From assembly GCA_029379385.1 (NCBI GenBank), contig CM055617.1:7874001-7938000 (forward strand): 64,000 nt of DNA. The letters run 5' to 3'. The stretch is from Quillaja saponaria. Its lineage: Eukaryota; Streptophyta; Magnoliopsida; Fabales; Quillajaceae. Shown here piece by piece: positions 24,711 to 36,515 of the stretch; within the stretch, counting starts at the first letter, position 1; each line of letters begins with the position of its first letter. The translations under genes were made by a program, and so were the position numbers. The notes beneath the pieces are model-generated. The model did no database searches, had not been told where the DNA came from, and was given only the letters and a program-made list of their open reading frames with translations.

Positions 24711-25804
24711 AGCAACAATTAACCACTCACCGAGTTTAAGGACGAGATTCGTTAGTTTGTCTAGTCTGCGAAGATATTGGAGTATACTTGACACGTTCCG
24801 GAACTAAAAATAATAATAATAAGTTCGTATGTTATTTTATATAATCATGATATAATATATACAAGTCATTATTTAAATCGTCATGATAATTCGCATACAC
24901 CATTTTAATATACCCAATAAAATATCAATTTATACATTATTCCTCTTAAATACTTCACTAATAATTTAAGTAAAGTTTATTACAATTTAACATTAACATG
25001 GTTAAATTTTATGTTTCCAATACCTATCTAATATATAAACTTGTGTCAATTTATTTCTATAGTAATTTTACATTTAATTTCTTATAACCATTTTATTAAT
25101 TACCTAAAATACATGATTAATCTTAATTAATCTACATATAATTTCCAAAGTAATCAACCTAATCTTTCAAGTCTTTATATTACATCCACTCTACATATTG
25201 AATTTCATTATTTCACTATCAATTTTTCATGGAAGAGTTCAATTTACTAATTAATTAGAATCCCCTAAACCTATAGTCCACAAGTTATAAATTGTCCTAA
25301 TTGATATCCAAATTTCTTATGCCACTAACGTCTTTATGTGCTTACAATTTTAAGTCTTAAATATAAATTCATCTTACTCACTTAATTATAAAATCTTCAA
25401 TACCTATAACATCTTACCTCACGGCAAGGATAAAGTAGAATTTGGCCATCACCTTACCCCACCTCTTTCATCAATATTCATACTCTCTACTCAGCAAAGG
25501 ACACCCACGGCTGAAGGAAATTGGAACATCCCACTGCAAGGATTTTACTCAATTGGGCAAATTGCCCTCAACTGTATTTCCACGGTCCAGTCATGGACTC
25601 TCCACTCGGTTAAAAGGTAAAACAGGGGCTGAAGTTGTAGAACTTAGGAGCTTAGGTAGGCAGTTAAAACGAAAGAGAACCAATGCTTCTCAGTCCAATT
25701 TGGCAGCCAACAAATGAGGATTTACAACCTAGAAGGTGATTATGGAAAGAACTAAAGAAACCATATCCACTTACACTAACTTTTGCAACACGCATGGTTG
25801 AAGT

Positions 25805-25982
25805 CAAAGTGAAACAGGGGAAGGAAGAATGGAGTAAGTCGGTTGGCAGGAGAGATGTAGAAGATAAGGCAATTAAATCATTAAAATATTAAAGCAAAGT
25901 GATACAGGGGAAGGGGGAATGGAATAAGTCGGTTGGCAGGAAAGATGTAGAAGATAAGGCAATTAAATCATTAAAATATTAA
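25805..25982. repeat. Tandem duplication, period about 90 bp, inside the LTR
   Basis: Units 25805-25894 and 25895-25982 share CAAAGTGAAACAGGGG (one base differs) at the start and AATCATTAAAATATTAA at the end, with only a few differences in between. Long LTRs often carry such subrepeats; no function is visible. Confidence 0.85.
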
Positions 25983-26591
25983 TAAAAATCAAGTTGAATG
26001 GTGTTTATTTTGTGGAAGATATTAACTCTATTAATATATACATATATAATTATATTTTTTTAACTTTTACATATATATATATATATATATAAACCTTTAT
26101 TTTAATCACACAATAAAAATAGTCAGCACTAAAATTCATTCAAGTAACTTTTATGTTCCATATCACTACTTTAGTGGTGGACTTCAATTCACTTATATAT
26201 ATACACACACAATTACCCTCTTATTTTAATTTATTTCATAAAAATTGATAACTTACATAATTAAATAATTTGTGTATAACATTTTAAAATACCTATTAGA
26301 ATAACAGGTTATATTATTTAATACTACTATATATACATGTTATCAATTCAGTGTATGACACTTCAAAGCATATATTTAAATACAAATAACAAAATAAGGA
26401 CATATAAATTTATCACTATTTTTTTGTATAATTAAAATTTATTTTATAATTACTAAAATGTACCACTACAACACCTGATTGTGATATTTTTAATTTTACT
26501 ATTATTTATTCAATTCATTTATGTGATGGTGGTTGTTTTATAACTTAAATTTATATATTATATTTAAAACCTTGAATACCAAGTTATAACA

Positions 26592-26596
26592 ATTAA
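26592..26596. repeat. Target-site duplication, right copy (ATTAA)
   Basis: Follows the CA end of the inserted element and continues as TTTAATCAAATTCAG, which aligns with the uninterrupted paralogous leader at 31200-31215. Confidence 0.8.
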
Positions 26597-26633
26597 TTTA
26601 ATCAAATTCAGATCAGCCATCAATGAAAATTAT

Positions 26634-27083
26634 ATGATTAGGAGGAGATTCTTGGTGATGATCATGTTATTATTAAATGCAATTTTGATAATTTTTGCAA
26701 GACCTATTCCTTTGTCTCCTCGTCTACCGCCATATCCGGCTACTGCCGATGATCATATTTGTATTTTCTCCGCCTCCGCCATATCCGGCTACTGCCGATG
26801 ATCATATTTGTATTCCGGCTACTGCCGATGATCATATTTGTATTTTCTCCGCCTCCGCCATATCCGGCTACTGCCGATGATCATATTTGTCTTTTCTCCG
26901 CCTCCGGTACTTGACAGCGGTCGTCGTGGACCGCTTGGAAGGAGGAGATCCATTATGTCAGCAAAAGAGAAAGAGTGTAACAGGAGGTGCAAAAGGAAAT
27001 GCAAAGATGTGCCTGTACAAAATCAGTATCATTGTCTTTTTATGTGCAAGACTGTTCGAAATACAATTAATTTTATTTTATGA
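26634..27083 (+). pseudogene. CRP gene copy 1: small secreted cysteine-rich peptide, disrupted
   Basis: The first usable ATG at 26634 gives a basic start and a hydrophobic signal-peptide core (MLLLNAILIIFARPIPLS), then a Pro/Tyr-rich segment. An out-of-frame minisatellite brings TGA stops at 26799 and 26829. Beyond it, the same reading frame resumes with PPPVLDSGRRGP and a cysteine module (ECNRRCKRKCKD...HCLFMC), ending at 27083. The module keeps C-x3-C-x3-C-x10-C-x3-C, but the last Cys of the copy 2 pattern is lost after a small deletion. The promoter is separated by the 11.7 kb insertion. The cysteine pattern resembles plant thionin-like or hairpinin-type defence peptides; the function is not known. 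Probably non-functional. Confidence 0.7.
26727..26904 (+). repeat. Intragenic minisatellite (49-, 30-, 49- and 49-bp units)
   Basis: The unit beginning CCGCCATATCCGGCTACTGC occurs once as 48 bp in copy 2 (31329-31376). Here it is expanded to starts at 26727, 26776 and 26855, with a partial 30-bp unit between the last two. Each 49-bp unit shifts the frame, but the total (177 bp) is a multiple of three, so the downstream cysteine module stays in the original frame. Confidence 0.85.
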
Positions 27084-28479
27084 GTGATTTGTAGTATTTA
27101 TAATAATTAGTTATACATGTTTAAAGGTTTGATTTGTCTATTCACATAATTTATATTTTATTTTTACATGTTTAATCTCAATCATTTATTAAATTATACA
27201 TAATACAGCCAATACATGTTAACTAAATTAAATGATAAAGTTTAGAAATAACATTTACATTTAACTACATGATTTTCTTGTCAATTGATTAGCTTTCATA
27301 TAATAATTCTTTTTCATAACTTATAGTTTTTATATTTATAAAATCTAATTGTACAATTTATAAATATAATTTAGTTTATATAACTTAGTTGGTCATAATT
27401 AAGTATAAATATGTAAAAATAAAAATAACAAATTTTATTAGTTATAGTTTTTAAGTTGAAAAAAATATAAACTCTTAGTAATATTAAAAACAAATATTCA
27501 AAAAGAAAAATAGTTAAAATAAAATTTATTTCTCCATTATTGTTTTTTACATTAAGAAAATCTATACAAAATATATATAAAAAAATATTGAAACTTGTAA
27601 GATACAGCGGTATCCAAAAGTATCAATAATATCTTACTGTCTTCTTTTATATAACCTGATATCAACAATTATCTATGAATATAGTTTGAACATTGGTGGT
27701 AATTAATTAATAATAATTTATATCCGTAACTCAATATACGAATACGTTTCGCCTGTATCACAGGAAAAATAAGACATTTAATTCATTGAAAATAAAGATT
27801 AAGTTCAGCTCTATTCTGATCATATTACGATATAATAACCAGATCTTACATATTAATGATTCAAGTATTACAAAAGTAACATTTCTTTTGATGAATTAGA
27901 ATACTCACTTTACTGTTTGTTTTTTAATTTATTTTTTTTAACTATTTATTTAGCAATCACATGTGTTAGGTAAATTTATACACATTTCGATTAATTATCT
28001 TACGGCGACTAAAATATTTATGATGATTTTACTCTTTACGGTCTCTTCCAAGAATATTTGAATTCTCTTAAAGAAAATGAATAGAATACACATTCCTGAC
28101 CACCATGCAAACCCCAAGGGCATTAAGTCACTTTACTATTTTTGGTAAAATAAAACTTTTTAATATATATATATATATATATTTCATGTATCTTGTATAT
28201 AACAGAGACCTAGACATTACTAGGAAGAGCAAAAAGCAATGCAAAGACGAGCCTGAAGAGCGTGACAGAGAAATTCGATTTCAACTGTTTTTACCGTTGT
28301 TGTTATGGTGTTATCCAATATTTAATCAATGTTAAGCAAAATCGTATAATTAAGACATATGTTTTTGCAGGTTTTCTTGATAGCTAGTTCACTAATAAAA
28401 TCATGTTACATATTGTCACTAATATTACATTATTAATAACAAAGTTTAATTAAAATATATATCATATATTTGACATGAA
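27084..28479. other. AT-rich spacer with a possible CRP relic
   Basis: Very AT-rich. The only structured part is near 28228-28262, where about 31 bases resemble the cysteine-module DNA of copy 1 (25 of 31 bases by my count). They would read KKQCKDEPEE in the 28105-28335 frame. It could be a decayed third CRP module; evidence is thin. Confidence 0.3.
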
Positions 28480-28650
28480 TGTTTTGTTTATTTATTACTT
28501 GTAAGAGAGTATTTATTTTCTAATTAATAACACTTCATCTCCCTCATTTTCAATCTTTTTTTTTTTTTTTTTCATTTTCTAACTCTCCTTATTCCCTTAA
28601 CATTTAAATTCAATATCAACTGTGAAATCCTCAATTTATAATATTGGTTT
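28480..28650. repeat. Third partial copy of the CRP upstream unit
   Basis: Shares the ordered blocks of 13880-14040 and 30665-30840 (the TTATTACTT...AAGAGA block, the CACTTCATCTCC block, and a pyrimidine tract followed by TTTTCATTTTCTAACTCT). No gene follows it directly. Confidence 0.65.
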
Positions 28651-28709
28651 GGTTATAATTTTTTACTAGACTAGATGTATTCATCCTTTGTACAATTGAT
28701 ATAAGAAGA

Positions 28710-29658
28710 TAACAACCACTATGCCTTATTGGTAGAGCAACTAGTTTAAGTGATATTTATTTGATTTTATGATAAAAGGCTTATTTATTATTTTTGGTCT
28801 TTCAAGATTGTATTAATTTTCAATTTAGTCTTTTAAGAATTTTTTTCAGTCAAATTTATCTTCAAGATTCAAAATTTCTCAATCAAATTCTATTTTTCTA
28901 TTTACATGATATGAATTAACGAAATAATAAGTGTTTAAATTATTTTTATGCCTTACAAATTATTATTATTTTTTTTTATATTTTATTGTTAAATTATGTG
29001 AAATTATTTTATTCATGCATAACATGAAAATGTGAAATGCAACTTGATTGAAAATTTTGAATTCTAAAAGGTGATATTAATCAAAAATATTATTGGACAA
29101 TTAAATTAAAAACAGAGACAAATTCAAGTGACTAAAATAATAGTTAAACCTAAAAAAATATTATTAATGGGACAAATTTAAAAGATGTGGGAACAAAATT
29201 TTGCCTAAAACTAAATTAGTGAGAACGATATAATATTTTTTTTTATAAGTCCTATATTTAATTTTCAAAACTGAGTGAAATTCATTCAACCTGCTAATTT
29301 TAGATCCTCTAACTTATATTTCCTTTTTAATTTAAAAAATAATAATCTTTGTAGCCATCTGATATACTATTTAAGAATAATTATCTTTAAATTACTCCTT
29401 AATTTTTTGAATTTGATGCTTTACCTCCATAAAATATTGCAAATTAAGGTAGTTTTGAATTCCAGATTTTATGGTGGCTGAATGGCGACATAATGATAAT
29501 GGTGGTAGAACTATATTATATTGAGTAGAAATCTAGAGGGATAAAAGCAATTAATAATTTAATGAAAAATAGGGGCTTAGGTGAAAATACAAAGAAATTG
29601 GGAAGAGAGAACAACCACTATGTCAAGTTTTTTTTTTTTTAGTATAATTTAAACTCCA

Positions 29659-29696
<38 letters not shown>

Positions 29697-30170
29697 TGAA
29701 TTTCAATTGAGATTAAAAAATTCACTATGTCTTATTGGTTAAGCAACTAATTCAAGTAATATTTATTTGACTTTTGTCCTAAAAATATTATTAGTGGGAC
29801 ACATTTATAAGATGTGGGAACAAAATTTTGCTTAAAACTAAATCATGAGAGGACGACAGAATATTTTTTTTATATAAGTAATATATTTAATTTTTAAAAC
29901 TAAGTGGAATTAATTCAACCTGCTAACTTTAGATTCACTAACTGATTTTTAACCATCTGAATATTATCTAAGATTAATTATCTTTAAATTACTCCTTAAA
30001 ATTTTAAATTTTAAATTTGATGCTTTACCTCCATAAAATATTGCAAATTAAGGTAGTTTTAAATTCCAGATTTTGTGGTGGCTGAATGGCGACATAATTG
30101 TGATAGAACTATATTGATAAAAAGTAATAATTTAAAAATAAAGTGAAATGAAAAAGAGGGGCTTAGGTGA
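28710..30170. repeat. Diverged tandem duplication
   Basis: Two units share two anchors: a CACTATG.CTTATTGGT block at 28718 and 29724, and a GATGTGGGAACAAAATTTTG block at about 29184 and 29811. Both units then run through matching sequence down to GGGGCTTAGGTGA. The second unit has an internal deletion of several hundred bases. A TA microsatellite lies at 29659-29690. No coding content. Confidence 0.7.
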
Positions 30171-30664
30171 ATCAATAAACTTGGAGCCTAATTGGAGACG
30201 AGTTAGGTAACCCAAATATGATGATTCTCTTGGTGAATGTGGAGAGAGTGAGCTGAGAATGGAGAGAGAAAATATTTTTTATTTTTAAATAATTTTTCTT
30301 TTTCTTTTCTAATTTTTAAAATAATATATATAATCACGTAACAATTTCTTATTTGTCTATTAATTCATATGTATTGTCAACACCAGACACCGTTAATCAT
30401 ATCATCAACTGTTATCTTATATTAACTTAATTTAAACGAAATGTGACAATAACAATCAAATTGAAATAATTTTGTACTTAAAAAAACTCAATTGTAATAA
30501 ATTAAAAAAAAAACTAAAATAAATTATGAGTCAAACAACAGAAACTAAAAATATAATTTAGCCAAACTTTTTTTTATAGAACATGATATCTATTATAACT
30601 TTATTATATAGATGTAATGTTCATACATTAATCATAAAATTTAATTAAATTATCACGTAATTAA

Positions 30665-31223
30665 TGAATGTTGTGTTTATTTAATTATTACTTCTAAGAG
30701 AATGTTTATTTTCTAACACTTGATCATCTCCATAATTTTTCAATCTTTTAACTTTTTTTTCATTTTTTAACTCTTCTTTATCTCCTAACATTTCAATTTC
30801 ATCTTAACAGTCAAATCCTCAATATATAATATATTTTTTCCTTATAAATGAAAAATATATATATTATAATAATCGGATAAAATGATATCTTCACCTTCAA
30901 CTTGAATGAATAGATATTTTTTTTAAGATTTAAATCCATTATATTTATCAATCAATCACACATGACTTTGAAATTCTTGATGAAAATTTTTATGAAGACT
31001 TTTAGTTACAAATCCTTGACCCTAATGAAGAGACATTGCTTTGCCAAATTTACATAATTGAAACATCATGTGACAATTAAAGGTATTCATTAATTCTTGT
31101 ATGCATAGTTATAGCTTGGACCTTTTTATATATAAATAAAATATAGTGGTTTATGTATAGCACTATATAAATTTACAAAATATAAAAAGAGTTTAAATTA
31201 ATTTCATCAAAATTAGATCAGTC
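30665..31223 (+). promoter_or_regulatory. Upstream region of CRP copy 2
   Basis: Intact version of the duplicated promoter unit, with TATATAA at 31164-31170, about 54 bases before the ATG. It runs without interruption into the leader and so shows what the first locus looked like before the insertion. Confidence 0.65.
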
Positions 31224-31554
31224 ATGAATGGAAATTGTGTGATTAGGAGGAGATTCTTGGCGATGATGTTATTATTAAATGCAATTTTGATAATTTTTGC
31301 AAGACCTATTCCTTTGTCTCATCGCCTACCGCCATATCCGGCTACTGCCGATGACCGTATTGGTGTTTCTCCACCTCCGGTACTTGACAGCCATCGTCGT
31401 GGACCGCGTGGAGGGTGGAAATCCAGTACGTCACCAAGAGAGAGAGTGTAACAGGAGGTGCAATAGGAAATGCAAAGATGCGTCTGTACAAAACCAGTTT
31501 CATTGTCTTTTTATGTGTAAGGAAGATTGTTTGAAGAACTATATTACATTATAA
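31224..31554 (+). pseudogene. CRP gene copy 2: small secreted cysteine-rich peptide, frameshifted
   Basis: The ATG at 31224 opens a frame with a short N-terminal stretch, a hydrophobic core (MMLLLNAILIIFARPIPLS) and a single Pro/Tyr-rich unit, ending at a stop 31449-31451. The cysteine module lies in another frame (to 31554) with the full pattern C-x3-C-x3-C-x10-C-x3-C-x3-C. Compared with copy 1, the spacer before the module is two bases shorter (near 31430-31445), which explains the shift. A short intron that repairs the frame is possible, but no convincing pair of sites is visible. The spacing matches the intact gene at 41950-42679. Confidence 0.7.
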
Positions 31555-32780
31555 TTAATGTAATATATATTATATGTAAAAGATCATACTTTTCAATAAA
31601 GGTGTATCATTCAGCTTTGATCAATAAAGTATCTAGCTAAACCTAAAATTAAATCACTTTTTCAAGGTGTATTGTTGTAATTAACTAGTTAATTGATTCT
31701 TAGAACATGTGAGGATTTATTCACCCTAACAAAGAGACATACATGGTTAACTAAAATAAAGATAGTAAACCACTACTATAATTTTATTCATCTTCCTTAC
31801 CTTGTCCTAATTAAAGGTTTATGGTAATGAAGAAATATGCATAGGATAAATAAAATAGAAAGTATTTATTAAACCAAACCAATCCAATCAAACCGATTAA
31901 ACCTGACCAAACTAAACATAATCATATTAATTACAATAATGACTTTTTATGGTAGTCTAGGGCTAAATAATTAAGGCCTTTTATAAATAGTGTGTAATTC
32001 AGTGCTAGACTTCCAAAGAAAACAAACCATGCAAAAAATAGATTTGAGTTATGGGTGTAGGAGTGTTAGAAGGAAATTCATATTTTATTGTTCATATAAT
32101 TGCTTTTCTTATGGTGTTGATACTTCAAATAGTTCAATCGACAAAGACACTGATATATTTTAACTGTTGAAGGTGCAATTCTCCAATCTCTTCTTATACA
32201 GCCCACAAAGTTGTTATCCCCATTTCTGTTAGAAAAATCAAGAGAATGTAAACACTTGATTGGCGCTAAGTATGAAACTATGTTTCATTTGTTTTTCATA
32301 ATGTTTGCAGCTGCATATGTAATGTTGAGGGAATCTCAACTCTTCACAACATCATCTACTAATTATGCATACTGACTTTTGCTTCAAACTTCCTCTACAA
32401 GATGGCTGATTTCAAGCCTGGCCATCAACAATTCAAGTGCTTTTATTAGAGATCTTGAACAGATTTGTAGCTTGCAATTATATTTCAGTTGGTGCCAACT
32501 TTCTTTATTGGTGTACAAGGCTAGAAGCCATCAGATGATACATCATTGGGCAACAGACATAATGGATTTGATATTTCATTAATTGGACAGAATATGAAAT
32601 AAAGACAAGGCTGTTTAACAATGCTGTAAAGCCTTCTTATCAGAGCTGCATTACAGTTACAATTGAGTTATACAGCAACTGAATAGCATTAACAATGATT
32701 TAGTATCCTGATGATGCTATTAAAAAAGAACAGTAAAGATATACTCTTGTGCCCTTGCCATCCTTCTTTTTATGCTTAAT
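31555..32780. other. Intergenic region upstream of the tubby-like gene's 3' end
   Basis: Mostly AT-rich, then a less AT-rich part (about 32200-32780) that probably includes the 3' untranslated region of the minus-strand tubby-like gene. A 39-codon frame at 32051-32170 has a hydrophobic stretch that looks like a signal peptide (FIVHIIAFLMVLILQIVQS), but only one Cys. I do not call it a gene. Confidence 0.35.
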
Positions 32781-35700
32781 CTATTCACAAGCCAATTTGG
32801 TGTCAAAGCTGCTCAAGCATATTGCAAAAGCTTGAAATGCAGATAAAGGATACCTGTAATCCATGGTGAACATATCTTTTCCAACTTTGCCAAACTGAAG
32901 AATTATCTTATTATCATGGTCTGGTGGACCTGGCTGAGAAGGTGTAGGTGCACCAGCAGCTGGCTGAGAGCCCGCAATCAACTGAAAGTTTTTAACTGAT
33001 GCAACAGTTACCCGCCCACGGAAATTTAGGCACCAACATTGTAACTGCTCGTGCCATCTTGGAGGCTTGTTTTTCAGAATCAAGGGCCTTGTCTTGCCAT
33101 CCTCATCATCATCATGGGATCCCCCAATCTCTGAAAATCGTGAGCTGCTGAAATCAACAGAGTGATCAAGAGACTTTGAGAAGGAGATTCTCCGGAATGA
33201 ATCCTCAAGGGAGCAAGGGAGAAGCTCCGGCTGGCCAGGAATAGTGCCACCTGAATCAAGTGCTGAGGCTGGTATTGACTGCATAATGCAGTGCATCCTT
33301 CGAGGGCCCCTGGTGCCAAGGACATTCAATTCATATGTTACCTGAGCTATTTTGTAGCTCCCAGTTGGTACCTTCGGGGAAACTTTTTTGGAATTAAACC
33401 TACGGCTTGTCCTCCCTGGAGGAGGAATTTGCACAGAAGCGTAAGGAGGCTGTGTGTCATATATTATGAATTTTGTACCAAGAAAGTTTGATCTGTGACA
33501 CGAAACCAAATAGAGAAATTTCAATACTACCGAATAACTATATTTTTATGTTAAACTTAAGAGTTATAACAGTTAATGAATGGGGAAAAACCTTGGCAAG
33601 ATTGCATGAAACATGGGGAACAATCATAATAGGAGATGATTTTGAAAATGAACAATCCTTAATAAGGGTTTGATTCCTTGGTACTCAGTGCAAAAACCTA
33701 AAAATTGTTGGAAGCCCAACTTCCACTAAGATAGTACTTTTTCAACACAATCAGTTCAGTACTTTTTCAATACAATCAGTTCACCCAGCATATTACATTT
33801 TTTTTACTCAAAAGAAGAATGATTTAAATAATATTTACTTAATTTGGACAGCTGGTTTGTTGCAACCTATTATCCGAGAATAAAAGAAGGAAATGATATC
33901 CAATTCCCTAACTCAAATTGTTCTGAAGTGTTGATGTTTTCCAAATATAGACATTCTGTCTAGACATAAATGTCACCGTAAGGTATCAATATGTTGGAAG
34001 GATTTTACAAAGTGAATCAATAACGTAATTGGAAGACTTCAAATTTTCAGATATATTCCCTTTTAAATTATCAAATATATAAATGAGAAAATAAGTTAGA
34101 AAATAATAAACTCAAAAGTTACTTTGTTTAGTCTATTTCAACCAAATCATCAATTCTACCCATCTCTTCCTAATAATAACCACGATGACGCTATCTTCGT
34201 TGTATGTAAAATTTGACCAAACTCATACATAGAGTGAAAAGTCTGACGATTCTCTATATTATGATTCTATGAAAATAGCATACCTCAGCTTCCCAATGTA
34301 AGTGCTGCTTGATCTAGAAATGTTGTCTGCATCCATGGAGATAACATACTCTGTGCATGTAGTTCGCCGGGTCCTCTTAGCAGAAAGTAGGAACTTTCCG
34401 TTTTCAACTAGTAAAACTGCAAAAGCAAAGCAATGAAAAGAAATTGTGGCAATAAGTTCACCATAAACAAGAAAATGCAGTAAATAACTTGTAGTATAAC
34501 TATTATATAACAAATATGGGTCAAAACAATATACAACCCACAATATCAATGATAACGGAAAAAAAAGGTGATGTTTATAATGAAATAAAATTTTATAAGG
34601 ATAGCACCTTCCAAATTTTGAGTGGTCTTAATGGAAAAACTCAAGTTATTTATTCCCGAATAAGGAACACACTGGTCATCAAGTCTAACTACTCAAACCA
34701 CCACATGAAGCAAGAATCTTAATTTTATTTCATAAGTTAAAGCAACCAAGTAACAACTAACAAGATCCAATATTTCATAAGCTAAAGTAATTTAGATTTG
34801 TACAGCATTCAAGATGTAAACACCGTCACAGCATCAAATATTCAATATAAGGCATACAGTTAAGAGGAACATGACAAGACAAAAAGCCTGATGAGTATTT
34901 CCTCAACTACATGGATATCATTGGAACCCATCTTGGCATCCTTAAGAGCTCCAAATATAACTTGGAATATGACAAGTGAAGCTTCACTAAATAACACTAG
35001 TATCGCAAGTCTTTTGTTCTCACAATTTTTCTTTTGCAAGTCTTTTGTTCTCACAAATTTTTTTTATAAGTCTCTTGTTCTCACAATTAGTTATACCAAA
35101 TCAAAACCTGTTTTGACAATAGTATCTGAGCATCATACTTTTTGTGATGCCTAAGTTATATGCTCATCCATAGACAGACATCCACATAGCTAGATATGTG
35201 AGCTAATCATGATTCACATGCCTAAAGCTGAAAATTTGTCGTGGTATTGTAATTACATATATCAATCAAGAAACTTTATTCAAAATTTTTGGATGTTGAT
35301 CCTGATATTCGATCAGTACTTTTGGGAGCAGACACATATTAGAGAATTAAAAAAAAAACAAATCAAAACAAAACAAAAAATCCAGCAGAATCTTGGGTTC
35401 ATAAAGGAACACGTCTAAATTGCTGCACTAAGAAAATATGAAAAAATAAATAACAGAACCACTCTAGTCTCTAAAGCATGCTCCCTGGTGCAGGTGGCTA
35501 GTCCAATTCCTGACACCAATGGTGCAAACTAGTTGGAACATAGATCAGAATACAAGTGGTCTTAGCAAAAGCATTTCAGTCATGGAAAAAAAAAATGTAC
35601 TAGTCACAGTGTAGCTTGCTTTGGGTGTTTATCAACATGCACATCGCAGTGACAGGCATGCATTTTTCTCTATGGTAGCTATTAATTGTAAGAGAGGGAA

Positions 35701-36515
35701 GAAAAAAAACAGATTGTTGATAGACTTCCTCATACCATAATGAAACTATCTTACCGGTATTAGCATGCAATCAAAATGAAAAACTAGCATATCTCAATAT
35801 CTGAAATTGGCAAAATTTAAATGCGTGTAATCTTTGTACAATCTACATGATTCAAACAAAGAAATTTGAGACTATCAAGTATAATAGAACACAAAAATAA
35901 TAAAGAACAAAGACAATTAAATGGTCAAAGATGAGTACCTGGGCTGAGACAAAGGAATAGGTGGTATGTTAAATTAGACTTATCTCTTCTGATAAAACAT
36001 TGAATGGTTCCATCTCGTGGACCAGGCTGAAATTGTAAAAGAGATCAAATTAATTATTTGGCATCTTTTCAACATCATACAATGTCCAAGTCTGTTAACT
36101 AACCATAACATCCACATAAATGCAAAAGATATATTAACCAATGTGCCACCAAGAATCAAAAAGAGACCTGCTTCAGGGACACTGGGAAGGTAAGCTTCCC
36201 ACAAAACTCTGGGCTCTTCACAATGTCTTTGCACATAATCCTCCAAGAATGGCAAACTGCAGCACATGCGACAACATGCTTTCGAGCAGGCCACATACTC
36301 TCACTCTCTTCGAGCCTTCTAATTACATCATATAGTAGTTCTTGGGGTAGGCTAGCCCAACAACTATTTTGAACCACAACAGGCTGATCATGCAAATCAT
36401 GTAAAGAACCATGAGATTTTCCTCTATGATGGCCTGTCAACCTGACATCAAAACTCCGTCGAGATAAGCTCCCAAAACCATCCCTTACATCCCGAACTAT
36501 GCTACGGAATGACAT
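32781..36515 (-). CDS. TLP: Tubby-like F-box protein (TLP1/5/10-type)
   Basis: Exons on the minus strand: 36515-36168, 36026-35939, 34416-34284 and 33492-32781. Phases agree and give 426 residues. The start [23 protein letters not shown] is that of the TLP1/TLP10 branch as I remember it. The F-box lies at about 50-100 ([21 protein letters not shown]). The tubby domain runs from about 113 to the end. It contains [42 protein letters not shown] and both C-terminal signatures, [14 protein letters not shown] and [16 protein letters not shown]. Family knowledge: the tubby domain binds PI(4,5)P2 at the plasma membrane, and the F-box binds SKP1-type adaptors; plant TLPs act in stress and ABA responses. 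An Ala/Pro/Gly linker ([13 protein letters not shown]) and an acidic DDDEDG insert lie in the variable region. Confidence 0.93.

Larger units (their letters stand above)
14857..26591. mobile_element. Probable solo LTR of a retrotransposon, carrying a nested viral insertion
   Basis: The insertion starts TGACACATCCCC and ends ATAACA, so it has LTR-type TG...CA termini, and it is flanked by the 5-bp duplication ATTAA. Without the viral block the element is about 2.85 kb (14857-15821 plus 24711-26591). I see no gag-pol of its own, so a solo LTR left by LTR-LTR recombination is the simplest reading; a non-autonomous element is the alternative. The segments 15180-15800 and 24711-25740 are less AT-rich than their surroundings, as in many plant Ty3-type LTRs. 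Orientation is not certain. It sits about 40 bp upstream of the first usable ATG of CRP copy 1. Confidence 0.7.

Noticed and set aside
26727..26904. CRISPR-like array suggested by the repeated units
   Set aside because: Units are directly adjacent without unique spacers, in a plant gene; it is a minisatellite.
28712..28745. tRNA-like TTGGTAGAGCAACTAG stretch
   Set aside because: Only an A-box-like block; no cloverleaf or B-box at the right distance.
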